Shown here piece after piece: positions 18,417 through 28,639 of a DNA stretch of 64,000 bases. The first letter of the stretch is position 1, and each line of letters opens with the position of its first letter. Made by a program: the position numbers and the translations under genes. The stretch is taken from NCBI GenBank assembly GCA_959347425.1, contig OY365741.1, positions 2,275,034-2,339,033 of the forward strand, written 5' to 3'. The notes beneath the pieces were generated by a model. The model was not told where the DNA came from. It searched no databases and saw only the letters and a list, made by a program, of their open reading frames with translations. Source of the stretch: an uncultured Amylibacter sp. (lineage in GTDB: Bacteria; Pseudomonadota; Alphaproteobacteria; Rhodobacterales; Rhodobacteraceae).

Positions 18417-19616
18417 ATGAACAAGACACTTAAAAAACACCTGCGCCTTTACGGCGCCGCGCTGATAACTGGCGCACTATCCCTTGGCGGGACTATGGCA
18501 ACGCCGCAAGAAGACGACGATGTCGCCCCTGCTCCACCTTCCATTGGCGCGGATATTCCGCTTACCTACTTTGGCCCTGCGCCCTCCGATGTGCAAAAAG
18601 AGCTGATCGGCCCCCACCAACTGCTTAAAGCGGGCAAGGTGGATTTGGACGCTGGCACGATTACCCTGCCCCTGTATAAGGGCAAAATGCGCGACGGGCG
18701 CACGGTTTGGTATATCGTGACGGACACTTCCGATAAATATAACGCCGATGCGCTGGGGCTGAATCACTCGCCCAAGCTGGCCTATACGTCCATAGGGCGC
18801 GGCACGCGCAACGGCACGCTAGAAGGCAGCGATAAAGGCCCCATCCTAGTCTTTGATAGCGGCACGGTGGATTTCTCGCCCAAACACGCGGTTACGCCGG
18901 GCGATGCACCCAATTACTTTCCGCCGAAGGATTTCCAGCCGGGCTCTGTCGGGGATAACGAGTACAGCCCGCTGGTACGCGTAGCCAATGTCGGCAATCA
19001 CGTCTATAACGCGCCTATGATGGCGTTTGACGTGGATGCGGACACGCTGAACGCGTTCTGCGATAGCGATGCAGACCATGACATAGTGCATGACAAAGTA
19101 TTGCGGATTTGCCCCGAAGAAGGCACGATTACGATAGCCCTGACGGCTGGGTTCAGCTTTTCGCGCCCCGTTTTGTATCTGTCCACGGATGCCAACCACC
19201 CCTTGCCAGCAACTCTGGAAGGCGCGACCTACGCCCCGGGGTTGGAAGACATTCCAACAGGCGGTGATGACAGTTTGTTCAGTGCGGTCGAGCGAATTTT
19301 CCTTGCGACCAACGGGCCAACGGGCGTGGATAACCCGCAACGGCAAGGGCTTAACAGCGCGTTGTCCGATGGGCGGGGCCCCCTGAATGTGCTGGGCGGG
19401 ATACCGACTATCGCGACGGATTACAGCCCTTTGTGGGATTTGAATCCGTTCAGCTGGACGGAAGAGGCGATTGAAGCGGGCTATCGTTCGCGTTTGACCG
19501 AAGAGTTTGATATTCTGGGTAAGGTGCAACAAGGATGGCTGGAAGGGCTTGGCGGTGGCGCATTTGGCTCTATCGGGTTTATAGTGAATTGCCCGATTGT
19601 GTTTCGCTTTTTGTAA
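18417..19616 (+). CDS. Secreted protein of unknown function (399 aa)
   Basis: The start is ATG 18417 after a short AAAGAGACCCCT ribosome-binding site. A signal-peptide-like N-terminus (YGAALITGALSLGGTMA) precedes an acidic linker (QEDDDVAPAPPS). The mature protein is rich in Gly/Asp/Pro and has repeated beta-like segments such as TITLPLYKGKMRDGRTVWYIVTD and GPILVFDSGTVDFSPKHAV. A Cys pair lies in AFCDSDADHDIVHDKVLRIC. I do not recognise a characterised family; similar secreted proteins exist widely but without known activity. It sits between trpE and trpG with long spacers on both sides, so it is probably transcribed alone. Confidence 0.7.
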   Translation: MNKTLKKHLRLYGAALITGALSLGGTMATPQEDDDVAPAPPSIGADIPLTYFGPAPSDVQKELIGPHQLLKAGKVDLDAGTITLPLYKGKMRDGRTVWYIVTDTSDKYNADALGLNHSPKLAYTSIGRGTRNGTLEGSDKGPILVFDSGTVDFSPKHAVTPGDAPNYFPPKDFQPGSVGDNEYSPLVRVANVGNHVYNAPMMAFDVDADTLNAFCDSDADHDIVHDKVLRICPEEGTITIALTAGFSFSRPVLYLSTDANHPLPATLEGATYAPGLEDIPTGGDDSLFSAVERIFLATNGPTGVDNPQRQGLNSALSDGRGPLNVLGGIPTIATDYSPLWDLNPFSWTEEAIEAGYRSRLTEEFDILGKVQQGWLEGLGGGAFGSIGFIVNCPIVFRFL

Positions 19617-19882
19617 GGCGGGGTAGTTGTGAAACGTTAGGGCGTGCCTGCTTTGTGGGTGCGCCCTTGATGTCTGTACCTACCCTACGGGGTTTGCGCG
19701 ACCCGTGCCACCATGACGAATGGTTATTTTATTTAAAAAAAACTCGCCAAGCATAGCCAAAGGCTTTTGTGTATGGGCTTTTGCATGTTTTTATCTTGGT
19801 CGGGCAGGTTCAACTGCCCTTATGCAAAAGCTCTATATGCACAAAAGCCCCCACTAATCGTTAATCGTTAATCGTTAATCGT
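19617..19882. repeat. Family B palindromic element and TTAATCG repeat
   Basis: Contains a gtttgcgcgacccgtgccacc segment related to family C ends (about 19691-19713). The family B palindrome (19762-19849) has arms GGCTTTTGTG ... CACAAAAGCC that enclose GCTTTTGCAT/ATGCAAAAGC and an inserted mini-hairpin GGGCAG-GTTCAA-CTGCCC (19802-19819). Three TTAATCG heptamers follow (19861-19881) and run into the stop of the small minus-strand ORF. Confidence 0.75.
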
Positions 19883-19966
19883 TCACAAATAAATCACCAA
19901 ATACAGCAACGCGGCGGCAACGGACGCGCCACAGATAAACCCTGCTATTGCTTTTATCACACCCAC
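19883..19966 (-). CDS. Possible 27-aa membrane peptide
   Basis: A GTG start at 19966 is preceded at 5 nt by an ideal AGGAGG. The frame encodes 27 residues: a short basic start then one continuous hydrophobic helix (AIAGFICGASVAAALLYLVI). The TGA stop (19883-19885) abuts the TTAATCG heptamers, as for many real genes in this window. There is no homology I recognise. The strong ribosome-binding site is the main support; the length is too short for coding statistics. Confidence 0.4.
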   Translation of the reverse strand: MGVIKAIAGFICGASVAAALLYLVIYL

Positions 19967-20119
19967 AATACCCTCCTGTTTTTATCGCACTTTACCCCTT
20001 GACGATTTCGCGCACATAGGGCATGGTCGCCATTCCTAACGCAACCTTAACACAAACCCTAGCACAAAGCCAACCCAACCGCAACCAACCCCCTAACCAC
20101 CAACCAAAACGACTCACCC

Positions 20120-20701
20120 ATGCTACTTTTAATCGATAACTACGACAGTTTCACCTATAATCTGGTACATTACCTTGGCGAATTGGGCGCTGAGGTGGCT
20201 ATCAAACGCAACGATGCAATCACCGCCGACGAAGCCATCGCGCTGAACCCCACGGCAATAGTCCTCTCCCCCGGGCCTTGCGACCCTGATAAAGCGGGGA
20301 TTTGCCTGTCGCTGGTAACCAAAGCCCACCACGCCAATATCCCCTTGCTGGGCGTGTGTTTGGGGCATCAATCCATCGCCCAAGCCTTCGGCGGCACTAT
20401 CAATCGCGCCACGGACATAGTCCATGGCAAAATGGGCGTTATCCACCACGATGGCAAGGGGATTTTCACCGAAGTGCCGACCCCGTTTGAGGCAACACGC
20501 TATCATTCCCTTATCGTGGAAAACGCGACATTCCCCGATGATTTAGCCATAACAGCAAGGCTGGAAGACGGCACGATTATGGGGCTTGCCCATAAAACCT
20601 CGCCCATTTATGGGGTGCAGTTCCACCCCGAAAGCATAGCCTCTGAACACGGGCATAAAATCCTGCGTAATTTTCTGGATACCGTCAAAATACACGCATA
20701 A
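20120..20701 (+). CDS. trpG: Anthranilate synthase component II (glutamine amidotransferase)
   Basis: Class I glutamine amidotransferase supplying ammonia to TrpE; it could also serve 4-amino-4-deoxychorismate synthesis (PabA role), which sequence alone does not decide. It has 193 residues. The triad is C80 (GVCLGHQ), H169 and E171 (QFHPES). The oxyanion motif LSPGPCDPD is present. It is first of the trpG-trpD-trpC-moaC-moeA operon, with a 40-bp gap to trpD. Confidence 0.96.
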   Translation: MLLLIDNYDSFTYNLVHYLGELGAEVAIKRNDAITADEAIALNPTAIVLSPGPCDPDKAGICLSLVTKAHHANIPLLGVCLGHQSIAQAFGGTINRATDIVHGKMGVIHHDGKGIFTEVPTPFEATRYHSLIVENATFPDDLAITARLEDGTIMGLAHKTSPIYGVQFHPESIASEHGHKILRNFLDTVKIHA

Positions 20702-20741
20702 AACCCCCACCAAAACACGGAAAACCCCACGGAAGCACACA

Positions 20742-21758
20742 ATGACCGATGCCCTCAAACCCTTTATAGACAAGGCCACCGCGCCTCTATCGCAACAAGA
20801 CGCGGAATCCGCGTTTCAAATCATCTTTGACGGAGGCGCAAACGACATGCAAATCGCGGGGTTTTTAATGGCTCTGCGCACACGCGGCGAATCCGTCACC
20901 GAATACACGGCCGCCACGAAAATCATGCGCGATAAATCCCTGAAAATCACCGCCCCCACGGGCGCGATAGACATCGTTGGCACGGGCGGAGACGGCAAAT
21001 CCACGCTGAATATATCGACCGCGACGGCTATCGTAGTCGCTGGGGCGGGTGTTCCAGTCGCTAAACACGGCAACCGCAATCTGTCGTCGCAATCTGGCAC
21101 GGCGGACGCGCTGGCGGCTTGCGGAGTCAATATCATGTCCGAACCTGACCGAGTGCAGGCCTGTATCGCACGGCATGGAATTGGGTTTATGATGGCGCCC
21201 GTGCATCATCCGTCTATGAAATATGTGATGCCAGCACGGTTGGCGTTGGGGACGCGGACGGTGTTTAACATCTTAGGTCCTTTAACGAACCCTGCGGGGG
21301 TGCGATTGCATTTATGCGGGGCGTTTTCTGCGGAATTGCTGCGCCCTATGGCGGAAGTTTTGTCCGCGCTGGGCAGTGAAACCGCGTGGCTGGTGCATGG
21401 CGGGGACGGCACGGATGAGCTGTCCATAGCCGCGCCCTCTGCCGTTGTTCGGCTGGCGAACGGGGCGATTACTGAGGGCGAGATATCGCCAGAGGACGCG
21501 GGGTTGCCCGTCCATCCGTTTGCCGCGATAGTCGGTGGGTCGCCCGCGTTTAACGGCGCGGCGTTGCGGGGGTTGCTGGATGGTGCTTTGGGCGCGTATC
21601 GGGATGCGGTTTTGCTGAATGCGTCTGCGGCTTTGGTGGTGTCTGGGGTGGTTTCGGGACTGGTTGAGGGTGTGGAGGTCGCCCGTGAGAGTATAGATAG
21701 TGGGGCGGCTCGCGGTAAATTGGCGGCTTTGGCTGAGTTTAGTAGTGGGGGTGGGTGA
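20742..21758 (+). CDS. trpD: Anthranilate phosphoribosyltransferase
   Basis: Transfers the phosphoribosyl group of PRPP to anthranilate. It has 338 residues. The PRPP-binding [14 protein letters not shown], the [16 protein letters not shown] segment and the Mg-binding DELS ([11 protein letters not shown]) are intact. Its stop TGA (21756-21758) overlaps both possible starts of the inserted pentapeptide gene, GTG 21755 and ATG 21758. Confidence 0.96.
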   Translation: MTDALKPFIDKATAPLSQQDAESAFQIIFDGGANDMQIAGFLMALRTRGESVTEYTAATKIMRDKSLKITAPTGAIDIVGTGGDGKSTLNISTATAIVVAGAGVPVAKHGNRNLSSQSGTADALAACGVNIMSEPDRVQACIARHGIGFMMAPVHHPSMKYVMPARLALGTRTVFNILGPLTNPAGVRLHLCGAFSAELLRPMAEVLSALGSETAWLVHGGDGTDELSIAAPSAVVRLANGAITEGEISPEDAGLPVHPFAAIVGGSPAFNGAALRGLLDGALGAYRDAVLLNASAALVVSGVVSGLVEGVEVARESIDSGAARGKLAALAEFSSGGG

Positions 21759-22972
21759 TGGAATATTTAGGATTTATCAATAAAGAATTGATTCTTTTTA
21801 CTATCGTTTATACTGCTATTGTTTTAGCTCTAAACTTTATTTGGTTACATCGTAAAGAATGGATAAAGGAATTTATTTCAGAGAAATGGGACAGATGGGA
21901 AAGCCGTTCTGGTTTAAAAAAGACTTATTATGTTTTGGCTAGTATTGTTGTCTCTATTTTCTTGTACTCATTTTGGTTTATTTTTCCAGAATTTTTAGAT
22001 AAAATAGATGATAAGAACACATCATTTTACAATCTTTCTTTGGCAGTTTTCGCTATCCTTTCTGGCTTCGGGGCAGTATTTGGATTCTATACCTCTATCA
22101 TAAAGACAGAAACAGCCGAACAAGGACAAATCACCGAACGCCTTAACAAAGCAATTGAAAATTTAGGTAAAAGCACTGAGGGTGGCGACCCCGTGATTGA
22201 GGTACGCATTGGTGCACTTTACGCACTAGAACGAATTGCCCAAGATAGTATCCGCGACCATATCCAAATTATGGAAATCCTTTGTGCCTATATCCGCTAT
22301 AACAGTCCATTGCCAGATGAAACAAAAAATACAAACAAAATTACACAAATAAAAACTAAACGTAAAAAAAATAACGACGATATAATAGATGAGGATATAC
22401 AAACAGCCTTAACCATTATTGGACGGCGCGACCGCTGGCCCGAAGGTAGAAAACGGATAAGGCACGAAAGAAACGAAGACTACAGCCTTGATCTGCGCAA
22501 TTGTGATTTAATTCGAGCACTTCTTGTAAAGGCAAATCTAGCCAATGCATGGTTTCAAAATTCAAACCTAACTCAGGCGGGACTCATGGAAGCAAAATTA
22601 AGCAGTGCTTGGCTTATAGATGCAACTCTAACAGGTACATGGTTTGATAGCGCAAACCTGTGCGGTGCGTGGTTTGATGATGCAAAAATGCAAAATACAC
22701 GATTTAATGGTGCCGACACACGCGGGGCTTTCGCTCACACAGGTGATTTTTCAAAATGTAAAAACCTTACCCCACAGCAAGTCAATCAAATGTATTGCGG
22801 AAATGAAGTAAAATTACCAAAAGTAAGGCCACCAAACGGTACGAAGCTGAAGAAAACTCTCCCCCCCAAACATTGGCCAAAGGAGGATCTATCTTACGAT
22901 GATTTTAAAGAACTCTACGATGATTGGCTAGAAGAAAAACACCCAGACCTTTTTGAAACCCGACCAAAATGA
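21755..22972 (+). CDS. Pentapeptide-repeat membrane protein inserted in the trp operon
   Basis: About 405 residues, starting GTG 21755 or ATG 21758, and visibly AT-rich compared with both trp neighbours. Three hydrophobic helices (near 8-30, 57-80 and 92-115) are followed by a cytoplasmic helical segment ([42 protein letters not shown]), a charged linker and then pentapeptide repeats A(D/N)LxxAWFxxA (about 230-325, for example [17 protein letters not shown]). A basic/Pro C-terminus follows. Both junctions overlap: trpD stop with its start, and its TGA with the trpC ATG (ATGA). It has no evident role in tryptophan synthesis; membrane pentapeptide proteins of this layout are often accessory or defence-associated, but that is inference. 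Confidence 0.8.
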   Translation: MMEYLGFINKELILFTIVYTAIVLALNFIWLHRKEWIKEFISEKWDRWESRSGLKKTYYVLASIVVSIFLYSFWFIFPEFLDKIDDKNTSFYNLSLAVFAILSGFGAVFGFYTSIIKTETAEQGQITERLNKAIENLGKSTEGGDPVIEVRIGALYALERIAQDSIRDHIQIMEILCAYIRYNSPLPDETKNTNKITQIKTKRKKNNDDIIDEDIQTALTIIGRRDRWPEGRKRIRHERNEDYSLDLRNCDLIRALLVKANLANAWFQNSNLTQAGLMEAKLSSAWLIDATLTGTWFDSANLCGAWFDDAKMQNTRFNGADTRGAFAHTGDFSKCKNLTPQQVNQMYCGNEVKLPKVRPPNGTKLKKTLPPKHWPKEDLSYDDFKELYDDWLEEKHPDLFETRPK

Positions 22973-23754
22973 CCCACATATTAGACAAAATAAAAACCTA
23001 TAAACTCGCCGAAATCGCCGCCCAAAAGCGCGAAATCCCCTTGTCCGAAATGCACGACCTCGCCAGCCAAGCTCCGCCGACCCGAGGCTTTGCCGACGCG
23101 CTCACCGTCAAGGCAAAAACCCACCCTGCCCTGATTGCCGAAATCAAAAAGGCCAGCCCCTCCCGCGGGGTTATCCGCGCGGATTTTGACCCAGCCGCGC
23201 TGGCGCACGCCTATCACAAAGGCGGGGCGGCGTGTTTGTCCGTGCTGACCGATACCCCAAGTTTCCAAGGCGATCCCGCCCACTTGCGCGCCGCCAGAGC
23301 CGCCTGTCCCCTGCCCGTTTTGCGCAAGGATTTCATCTTTGATGCGTACCAAATCACGCAGGCTCGGGCAATGGGGGCGGACTGTATTTTGCTGATTATG
23401 GCGTGTTTATCGGGCGCACAGGCGGCGGAATTAGAGCAGGCCGCGGCCGCGCTCGGACTGGATGTTTTGCTAGAGGTGCATAATGCGGCCGAGCTGTCGT
23501 CCGCCTTGGATTTACGGTCGCGTTTGGTCGGTATAAATAACCGAGATTTACGGGATTTCACGGTGGATTTGGCGGTGACTCGCGGGCTGGCTGGGATGGT
23601 GGGGGCTGGTCGCGATGTCGTGTCGGAAAGTGGGATTTTCACGCGGGCGGATATGGATTTATTGGCGGGTTATGGGGTTTCGCGGTTTTTAATCGGGGAA
23701 AGTTTGATGAGGTGTGAGGATGTGGAAACGGCTACGAGGGAGTTGGTGGGGTGA
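22969..23754 (+). CDS. trpC: Indole-3-glycerol phosphate synthase
   Basis: Closes the indole ring from CdRP, the step after phosphoribosylanthranilate isomerase. It is a 261-residue TIM barrel. Signatures are [16 protein letters not shown] (catalytic Lys), [36 protein letters not shown] and VSESGIF. The ATG overlaps the stop of the inserted pentapeptide gene (ATGA) and its TGA overlaps the GTG of the next inserted gene (GTGA). trpF, trpB and trpA are not in this window. Confidence 0.96.
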   Translation: MTHILDKIKTYKLAEIAAQKREIPLSEMHDLASQAPPTRGFADALTVKAKTHPALIAEIKKASPSRGVIRADFDPAALAHAYHKGGAACLSVLTDTPSFQGDPAHLRAARAACPLPVLRKDFIFDAYQITQARAMGADCILLIMACLSGAQAAELEQAAAALGLDVLLEVHNAAELSSALDLRSRLVGINNRDLRDFTVDLAVTRGLAGMVGAGRDVVSESGIFTRADMDLLAGYGVSRFLIGESLMRCEDVETATRELVG

Positions 23755-24626
23755 CACAACAAACAATACATACACGCTTTAGGGCTTATCATCTGGACTT
23801 GGAGGGTGCATCATTTTCCTACGCCACCAATGACACTTTCACTCTTATTGAAGCTAGAAGGATAAAAAGAAGCGAAGCAAGGATTTTACAAGAACTTGCG
23901 CTTTTTAACAAGAAGTATATTGATGTGTTACATATAACAAGTTGGGAGAACGACCATTGCAGACGGAAGCAATTAGTTAGGATACTTGAATTGTTTAAAC
24001 CTTCAAAAATAGAATGTCCGGGCTATAAGCCTCATAGTATTCTTGACAACGATTGCCTAAATGAAATTATTAGCTATAAGGAGTCAATGCCATTTGGTGA
24101 AGAGAAAATTATTGAAATTATTCCTATGACACCACCACATGTTAAATCATTATGGAAACCCCAACCTTTGGAGAGCGATGATGTGATTTGCTTTCCGCGC
24201 TTTATTGATAATAAAACTAACAACAATTCCACAGTAAAAATATTTAAACATGGTGCATTTAATGTTGCGAGTCTTGGTGATATGGAAGAATTAAATATAG
24301 CTCCATATAGTATAGCACCATATCTTGTTAATAATGATATTGATATTATAACCCTTGCCCATCACGGGTCAGATTGTAAAAATAATTCTATTGATTTTTT
24401 TAAAGCAATAAAACCTACGATTGCCGTTTGTGCTAGCAATGATGGCAATAAATATAACCATCCACACCCAGAGGTAAAAAAACGTTTAGAAGACTTAAAT
24501 ATACCGCTATATATAACAGCAACGAGCGATGTAATTATCCAATCATTTAAAGAGAGTCCTGATTATTTTACTGTTGGTAATTCAAACGAGACTTTTAAAA
24601 TTAAAAAAGCAGGAAAGACCCCATGA
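23751..24626 (+). CDS. Degenerate metallo-beta-lactamase-fold protein (ComEC C-terminal-like)
   Basis: 291 residues, GTG start coupled to the trpC stop; AT-rich. The C-terminal half resembles the MBL domain of ComEC/Rec2-like proteins: a GD pair (G176 D177), TLAHHGSD (H204, H205) and NHPHPEV (236-242). At the place of the canonical H-x-H-x-D-H metal motif it has [10 protein letters not shown] (61-70). Only D68 and H69 are kept, so metal binding is probably partial or lost. There are no membrane helices, unlike ComEC itself. It overlaps moaC by ATGA. It is not expected in a trp/moa operon; stand-alone MBL proteins of this type often accompany accessory or defence genes, but function here is unknown. 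Confidence 0.65.
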   Translation: MTQQTIHTRFRAYHLDLEGASFSYATNDTFTLIEARRIKRSEARILQELALFNKKYIDVLHITSWENDHCRRKQLVRILELFKPSKIECPGYKPHSILDNDCLNEIISYKESMPFGEEKIIEIIPMTPPHVKSLWKPQPLESDDVICFPRFIDNKTNNNSTVKIFKHGAFNVASLGDMEELNIAPYSIAPYLVNNDIDIITLAHHGSDCKNNSIDFFKAIKPTIAVCASNDGNKYNHPHPEVKKRLEDLNIPLYITATSDVIIQSFKESPDYFTVGNSNETFKIKKAGKTP

Positions 24627-25123
24627 AAAAATCTCCTCTCACCCATTTTGACGCACAGGGCGCGGCGCACATAGTCGATGTGTCCGCCAAACCCACAACC
24701 GCCCGAACCGCCACGGCTACCGCCACAATCGCTCTGTCGGCACAAACGCTTGCGCTGGTCGAATCGGGCTCGGCGAAAAAGGGCGATGTGCTGGGCATCG
24801 CTCGTATCGCGGCCATCATGGCGGCAAAAAAAACCGCCGAAATCATCCCGTTGTGCCATCCGTTGCCCCTATCCCATATCGCCGTGGATTTCACCCTTCA
24901 CCCTGCGCCCAAACCCGAAAAACCCCATATAAATATAGTCGCAACCGTCAAAACCACCCACCAAACGGGGGTAGAGATGGAGGCATTGACCGCCGTATCA
25001 ATCGCTGCCCTGACGATTTATGATATGTTAAAGGCGGCCGATAAAGCTATGACAATCGGCGACATCCGCCTGTTGGAAAAACGCGGTGGAACGTCCGATT
25101 TTTCGGCGGAAACTCCCAAATGA
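24623..25123 (+). CDS. moaC: Cyclic pyranopterin monophosphate synthase
   Basis: Second step of molybdenum cofactor synthesis (forms cPMP from the MoaA product). The 166 residues carry [17 protein letters not shown] and the signature [21 protein letters not shown], with catalytic Asp/Lys in [11 protein letters not shown] overlaps the preceding stop (ATGA), and its TGA overlaps the moeA ATG. Confidence 0.96.
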   Translation: MKKSPLTHFDAQGAAHIVDVSAKPTTARTATATATIALSAQTLALVESGSAKKGDVLGIARIAAIMAAKKTAEIIPLCHPLPLSHIAVDFTLHPAPKPEKPHINIVATVKTTHQTGVEMEALTAVSIAALTIYDMLKAADKAMTIGDIRLLEKRGGTSDFSAETPK

Positions 25124-26322
25124 TTACTTTGGAACAGGCCTTGGAACAGGCGTTTTCGCTGGTATCCCCCCTCGGCACAGAGCAGGTGGATTTGGCGAAC
25201 GCCCACGGGCGGGTTTTGGCGATTGACGCGGTGGCGGGGCGCGATCAACCGCCCTTCCCCGCCGCGGCTATGGACGGGTATGCCGTGTGTGGGCGGGCTA
25301 ATTCGTATAAAATCATCGGCGAATCGGCGGCGGGTGCGGGGTTTGCGGGGACGGTTAGCACGGGCGAAGCCGTGCGGATTTTCACGGGCGCACCCGTGCC
25401 AAATGGCGCAACCCGCGTTATTCCACAGGAAATGTGTGCCCGTATAGAAGATAGTGTGGGCGATAATATCACAGTGGAAAACACGGGGTCAAACAACCCA
25501 GAACAAGCCCCTGATTACATCCGCCCGCAGGGTGCGGATTTCGCGCAAGGGTTCGTTTTATCCGCACCTGTAGGGTTGGATTCGCCCCAGATTGCTCTGT
25601 TGGCAGCGATGAATTGTGCGCGAGTATCCGTACGACGCAAACCTGTAATAGCCCTTGTTTCTATGGGGAATGAGCTGGTGGCACTCGGCGACACTCCCAA
25701 CCCAAATCAAATAATAGCCTCCAACGCGCTCGCCATCCGCGCCCTGCTGGACAAACACGGGGCGGTTGGCAAAATCACCCCGATAGCCGCCGATAGCCCC
25801 GCCGAATTGCACGCTACTCTGGCGCAATGTTTGGACGCGGATTTGATAGTGACGCTGGGCGGAGCCTCGGTCGGCGATTACGATATTATCGGGCAAATGG
25901 TGCGGGCGGGCACGTTGGAAACGTTGTTTTATCAGGTGGCGATGCGCCCAGGCAAACCGATGCTGGCAGGAAGGTATCAGGGGCGGCCGATGATTGGGCT
26001 GCCCGGCAATCCGGTCAGCGCGCTGGTCTGTGCCATGGTGGTTTTGGTGCCTGTGGTGCGGGCTATGCTGGGGTTTGCGGGTGCGCCGATGCCCGAGCGA
26101 TTGGTCAAATCTGGCGGTGCAATTGCCGCGAATAACGGCGGGCGGGCGCATTATATGCGGGCGATTGTGCGCAGCGATGCAGGGGCGGAGCGTGTGTTTG
26201 TCTTTGAACGCCAAGACAGCAGTTTGCTGGCGGTGATGGAACGCGCGAATTGTTTGGTGGTGCGCCCTGCGGGTGCTGGCGCGGTTGGCACGGGCGAACC
26301 TGTGCATGTTATTGATTTTTAA
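25120..26322 (+). CDS. moeA: Molybdopterin molybdenumtransferase
   Basis: Inserts molybdate into adenylylated molybdopterin. 400 residues with domains in MoeA order: N-terminal domain with [17 protein letters not shown]-binding (MogA-like) domain with [12 protein letters not shown] and [12 protein letters not shown], and a C-terminal beta barrel. It is last in the trpGDC-moaC-moeA operon; lexA, often next in Rhodobacterales, is absent here and replaced by a repeat element. Confidence 0.95.
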   Translation: MITLEQALEQAFSLVSPLGTEQVDLANAHGRVLAIDAVAGRDQPPFPAAAMDGYAVCGRANSYKIIGESAAGAGFAGTVSTGEAVRIFTGAPVPNGATRVIPQEMCARIEDSVGDNITVENTGSNNPEQAPDYIRPQGADFAQGFVLSAPVGLDSPQIALLAAMNCARVSVRRKPVIALVSMGNELVALGDTPNPNQIIASNALAIRALLDKHGAVGKITPIAADSPAELHATLAQCLDADLIVTLGGASVGDYDIIGQMVRAGTLETLFYQVAMRPGKPMLAGRYQGRPMIGLPGNPVSALVCAMVVLVPVVRAMLGFAGAPMPERLVKSGGAIAANNGGRAHYMRAIVRSDAGAERVFVFERQDSSLLAVMERANCLVVRPAGAGAVGTGEPVHVIDF

Positions 26323-26516
26323 AGAGTTACCCATTCAAAGGGCGTGGCTTTTGTGCATATAGAGCTTTGCTTGCACAAAGCCCATACACAAAAGCCTTGG
26401 GCTACAAGACGTTAAAATTATCATAAATTTATTTAGACTACATACAAGACGCTGAGCCAAGCCCCCAATCCCTAACAACCAATCATTCACAATTCATCAT
26501 TCACAATTCATCATTC
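26323..26516. repeat. Family B palindrome plus degenerate family A
   Basis: Family B copy at 26346-26396 (GGCTTTTGTG ... GCTTTGCTTGCACAAAGC ... CACAAAAGCC, a near-perfect long hairpin), a degenerate family A stretch (about 26398-26480, ataaatttatttagac and caatccctaacaaccaatc) and an attcacaattcatc run ending in the hflC stop. The palindrome lies where a moeA and hflC convergent terminator would be expected. Confidence 0.7.
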
Positions 26517-27383
26517 AGACGGCTCAGCACTCTTCAAATACTGAAAAAACTCACTATCAGGCGATAACACAATCGTAGAATTATCCCCCTTTAACGCCTT
26601 CCTATACGCGCTCAAAGACCGATAAAACGCGAAAAACTCTTTATCCTGACTGAACGCCGACGCATAGATAGCAATGCGGGTCGCATCCGCCTTCCCCCGT
26701 ATAATCTCTGCCGTTTTATTCGCCTCCGATACCTTTTCCACAACCTCCCTATCGGCAGCCGCACGGACGCGTTGGGCGGCCTCATTACCGCGAGCGATTT
26801 CATCCGCCGCTTCGCGTTCGCGTTCCGCGCGCATCCGCTCAAAGGTCTTTTCCAGATTTTGAATAGGCAAATCGGCGCGTTTAATCCGCACATCCACGAT
26901 TTCCACACCGAAAGCAGAGGCCTTGGCACGGGCTAAATCCCTGATTTGGTTCATTAAATCCACACGATCGGACGATAGCAAGGCGGACGAATTAACATCA
27001 CCCAAAACTTGGCGCATCTCTGCGTTTAATATCGTTTCCAACCGCCCGCGAGCCGCCCGCGCGCCCCCCGTACCAGTCGCCCTGCGAAACTGCACCACAT
27101 CCACAATCCGCCACCGCGCGAAGGCATCCACATCAAAGCGGCGATTATCGCGCATTGTCACCTCTAACGGTTGAGTATCAAGGGGCAGAATCCTATCGTC
27201 ATAGCGAACAGCCTCCTGTATAAACGGCAGTTTCCACGCGATTCCGGGGGTTTCATTGACCACCTTAACCTCGCCAAACTGCAAGACCAACGCCTTTTCG
27301 CGTTCATCCACAATGTAAATCGACGACAGCCCGATAAAGCCAACGGCAACGATGAAAATCAAACCTATAATAGCGCGACTCAT
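26511..27383 (-). CDS. hflC: HflC, SPFH-family modulator of FtsH
   Basis: Periplasm-facing inner-membrane protein that with HflK encases and modulates the FtsH protease. 290 residues: one N-terminal helix (IIGLIFIVAVGFIGLSSIYI), SPFH/band-7 domain (about 22-200) with EREREAADEIARG-type coiled coil after it. The C-terminal residues AEPSE end at a TGA that is part of a gaatgatgaatt repeat. It lies 36 bp downstream of hflK. Confidence 0.94.
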   Translation of the reverse strand: MSRAIIGLIFIVAVGFIGLSSIYIVDEREKALVLQFGEVKVVNETPGIAWKLPFIQEAVRYDDRILPLDTQPLEVTMRDNRRFDVDAFARWRIVDVVQFRRATGTGGARAARGRLETILNAEMRQVLGDVNSSALLSSDRVDLMNQIRDLARAKASAFGVEIVDVRIKRADLPIQNLEKTFERMRAEREREAADEIARGNEAAQRVRAAADREVVEKVSEANKTAEIIRGKADATRIAIYASAFSQDKEFFAFYRSLSAYRKALKGDNSTIVLSPDSEFFQYLKSAEPSE

Positions 27384-27419
27384 AATAATATTTCCTTTTT
27401 GTTAGGCGTTTTCACGCGG

Positions 27420-28574
27420 TTATTTCTTTTTAATCAGCTCATTTAACGGCAGATATGGCACGACACCCTGCCCGTCTTGGGCGGTATCTAGGATGATTTT
27501 ATCCATCCCGCCAAGCACTTCTTCCAAGGTTTCCAAATACAATCGCTTGCGCGTGACTTCGGGGGCTTTGGCATATTCCTCCAAAACCGATAAAAACCGT
27601 GCGGTTTCACCTTCGGCATTATTCACGACCGAAGCGCGATAGCCCTCGGCCTGTTCCAGAATTTGGGCGGCGGCTCCGCGAGCCTCTGCCACAACCTTAT
27701 TTGCATAGGCATCGGCTTGTTTTTCTAGGGTATCACGGCGTTGCTCTGCCGCCTGAACCTCGCGGAAAGCGTCCGCCACGGAACGGGGCGGGTCGGCTTT
27801 GTCAAAATTCACCCGCAATATGGTTACACCCGATTCGTAAGTGTCCAGCGTAGCCTGTATCAGCGTCTGCAATTCGCTGGCGATTTTGCTTTTGCCCGTT
27901 GTTAATATGGGCGTTAGGTCGGTTCGCGCAACGATTTCCCGCATCACCGATTCGGATACGGCGCGGATGGTTTCACGCGGTTCTGCGATGTTAAAGACGA
28001 ATTTTTGAATGTCGCGGACGTTCCAAACGACTTGGAAATCAATATCCACGATGTTTTCATCCCCCGTGAGCATCAATCCCTCTTCCGAGCGACTGCCCCC
28101 GCCAACGCCTATGTCTTCAATGTTTTCGCGGGTTACGGGGAAGATTTCCTTGCTGACGGCAGGCCATGGGGCGAAATTCAAACCCTCTTCGCCTGTTTTG
28201 TAATACTTGCCAAAGAACAATTCCACCGATTGTTCGGAGGTTTCAACACGGTAAAAACTAACGAATAGCCATAATATAACCAGTGCGACAAGGAACAACA
28301 GCCCGCCTGACCGCCCGATACTGGGCATAGAGGGGGAATCATTGCCGCCGCCACCGCCACCGCCAGAACCACCGCCCGTGGATTTGCCACCGATAAGAAC
28401 GCGCAGTTGTTCTTGCCCTTTGCGCATCATATCCTCAATTTCATTACGCGGAGGCTGGTTTGGCGGGGGCGGAGCGCCGTTGCCTTTGGGTGCATCTTTG
28501 CCCTTTGACGGAGGACGCGGAGTGCCACCGCCCCAAGGGCCGCCTGAGTTTTGGTTTGATGAGAAGAATCGCAT
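27420..28574 (-). CDS. hflK: HflK, SPFH-family modulator of FtsH
   Basis: 384 residues. A Pro/Gly-rich cytoplasmic N-terminus (about 1-90, including GGGSGGGGGGG) precedes a single membrane helix (LLFLVALVILWLFVSFY, about 93-109), then an SPFH domain and a helical region ending near PYLPLNELIKKK. It is first gene of the hflK-hflC pair. A short simple-repeat spacer separates it from tRNA-Thr. Confidence 0.94.
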   Translation of the reverse strand: MRFFSSNQNSGGPWGGGTPRPPSKGKDAPKGNGAPPPPNQPPRNEIEDMMRKGQEQLRVLIGGKSTGGGSGGGGGGGNDSPSMPSIGRSGGLLFLVALVILWLFVSFYRVETSEQSVELFFGKYYKTGEEGLNFAPWPAVSKEIFPVTRENIEDIGVGGGSRSEEGLMLTGDENIVDIDFQVVWNVRDIQKFVFNIAEPRETIRAVSESVMREIVARTDLTPILTTGKSKIASELQTLIQATLDTYESGVTILRVNFDKADPPRSVADAFREVQAAEQRRDTLEKQADAYANKVVAEARGAAAQILEQAEGYRASVVNNAEGETARFLSVLEEYAKAPEVTRKRLYLETLEEVLGGMDKIILDTAQDGQGVVPYLPLNELIKKK

Positions 28575-28639
28575 GGAGTGCCTTTCGTTACGCTTATCCC
28601 CACAATACGGGGTAATTCGGGGGAATGCAAGCGGTTTTT

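Noticed and set aside
23751..24626. ComEC competence channel
   Set aside because: It has no membrane helices and no competence domain, only an MBL-like part with a degenerate metal motif.
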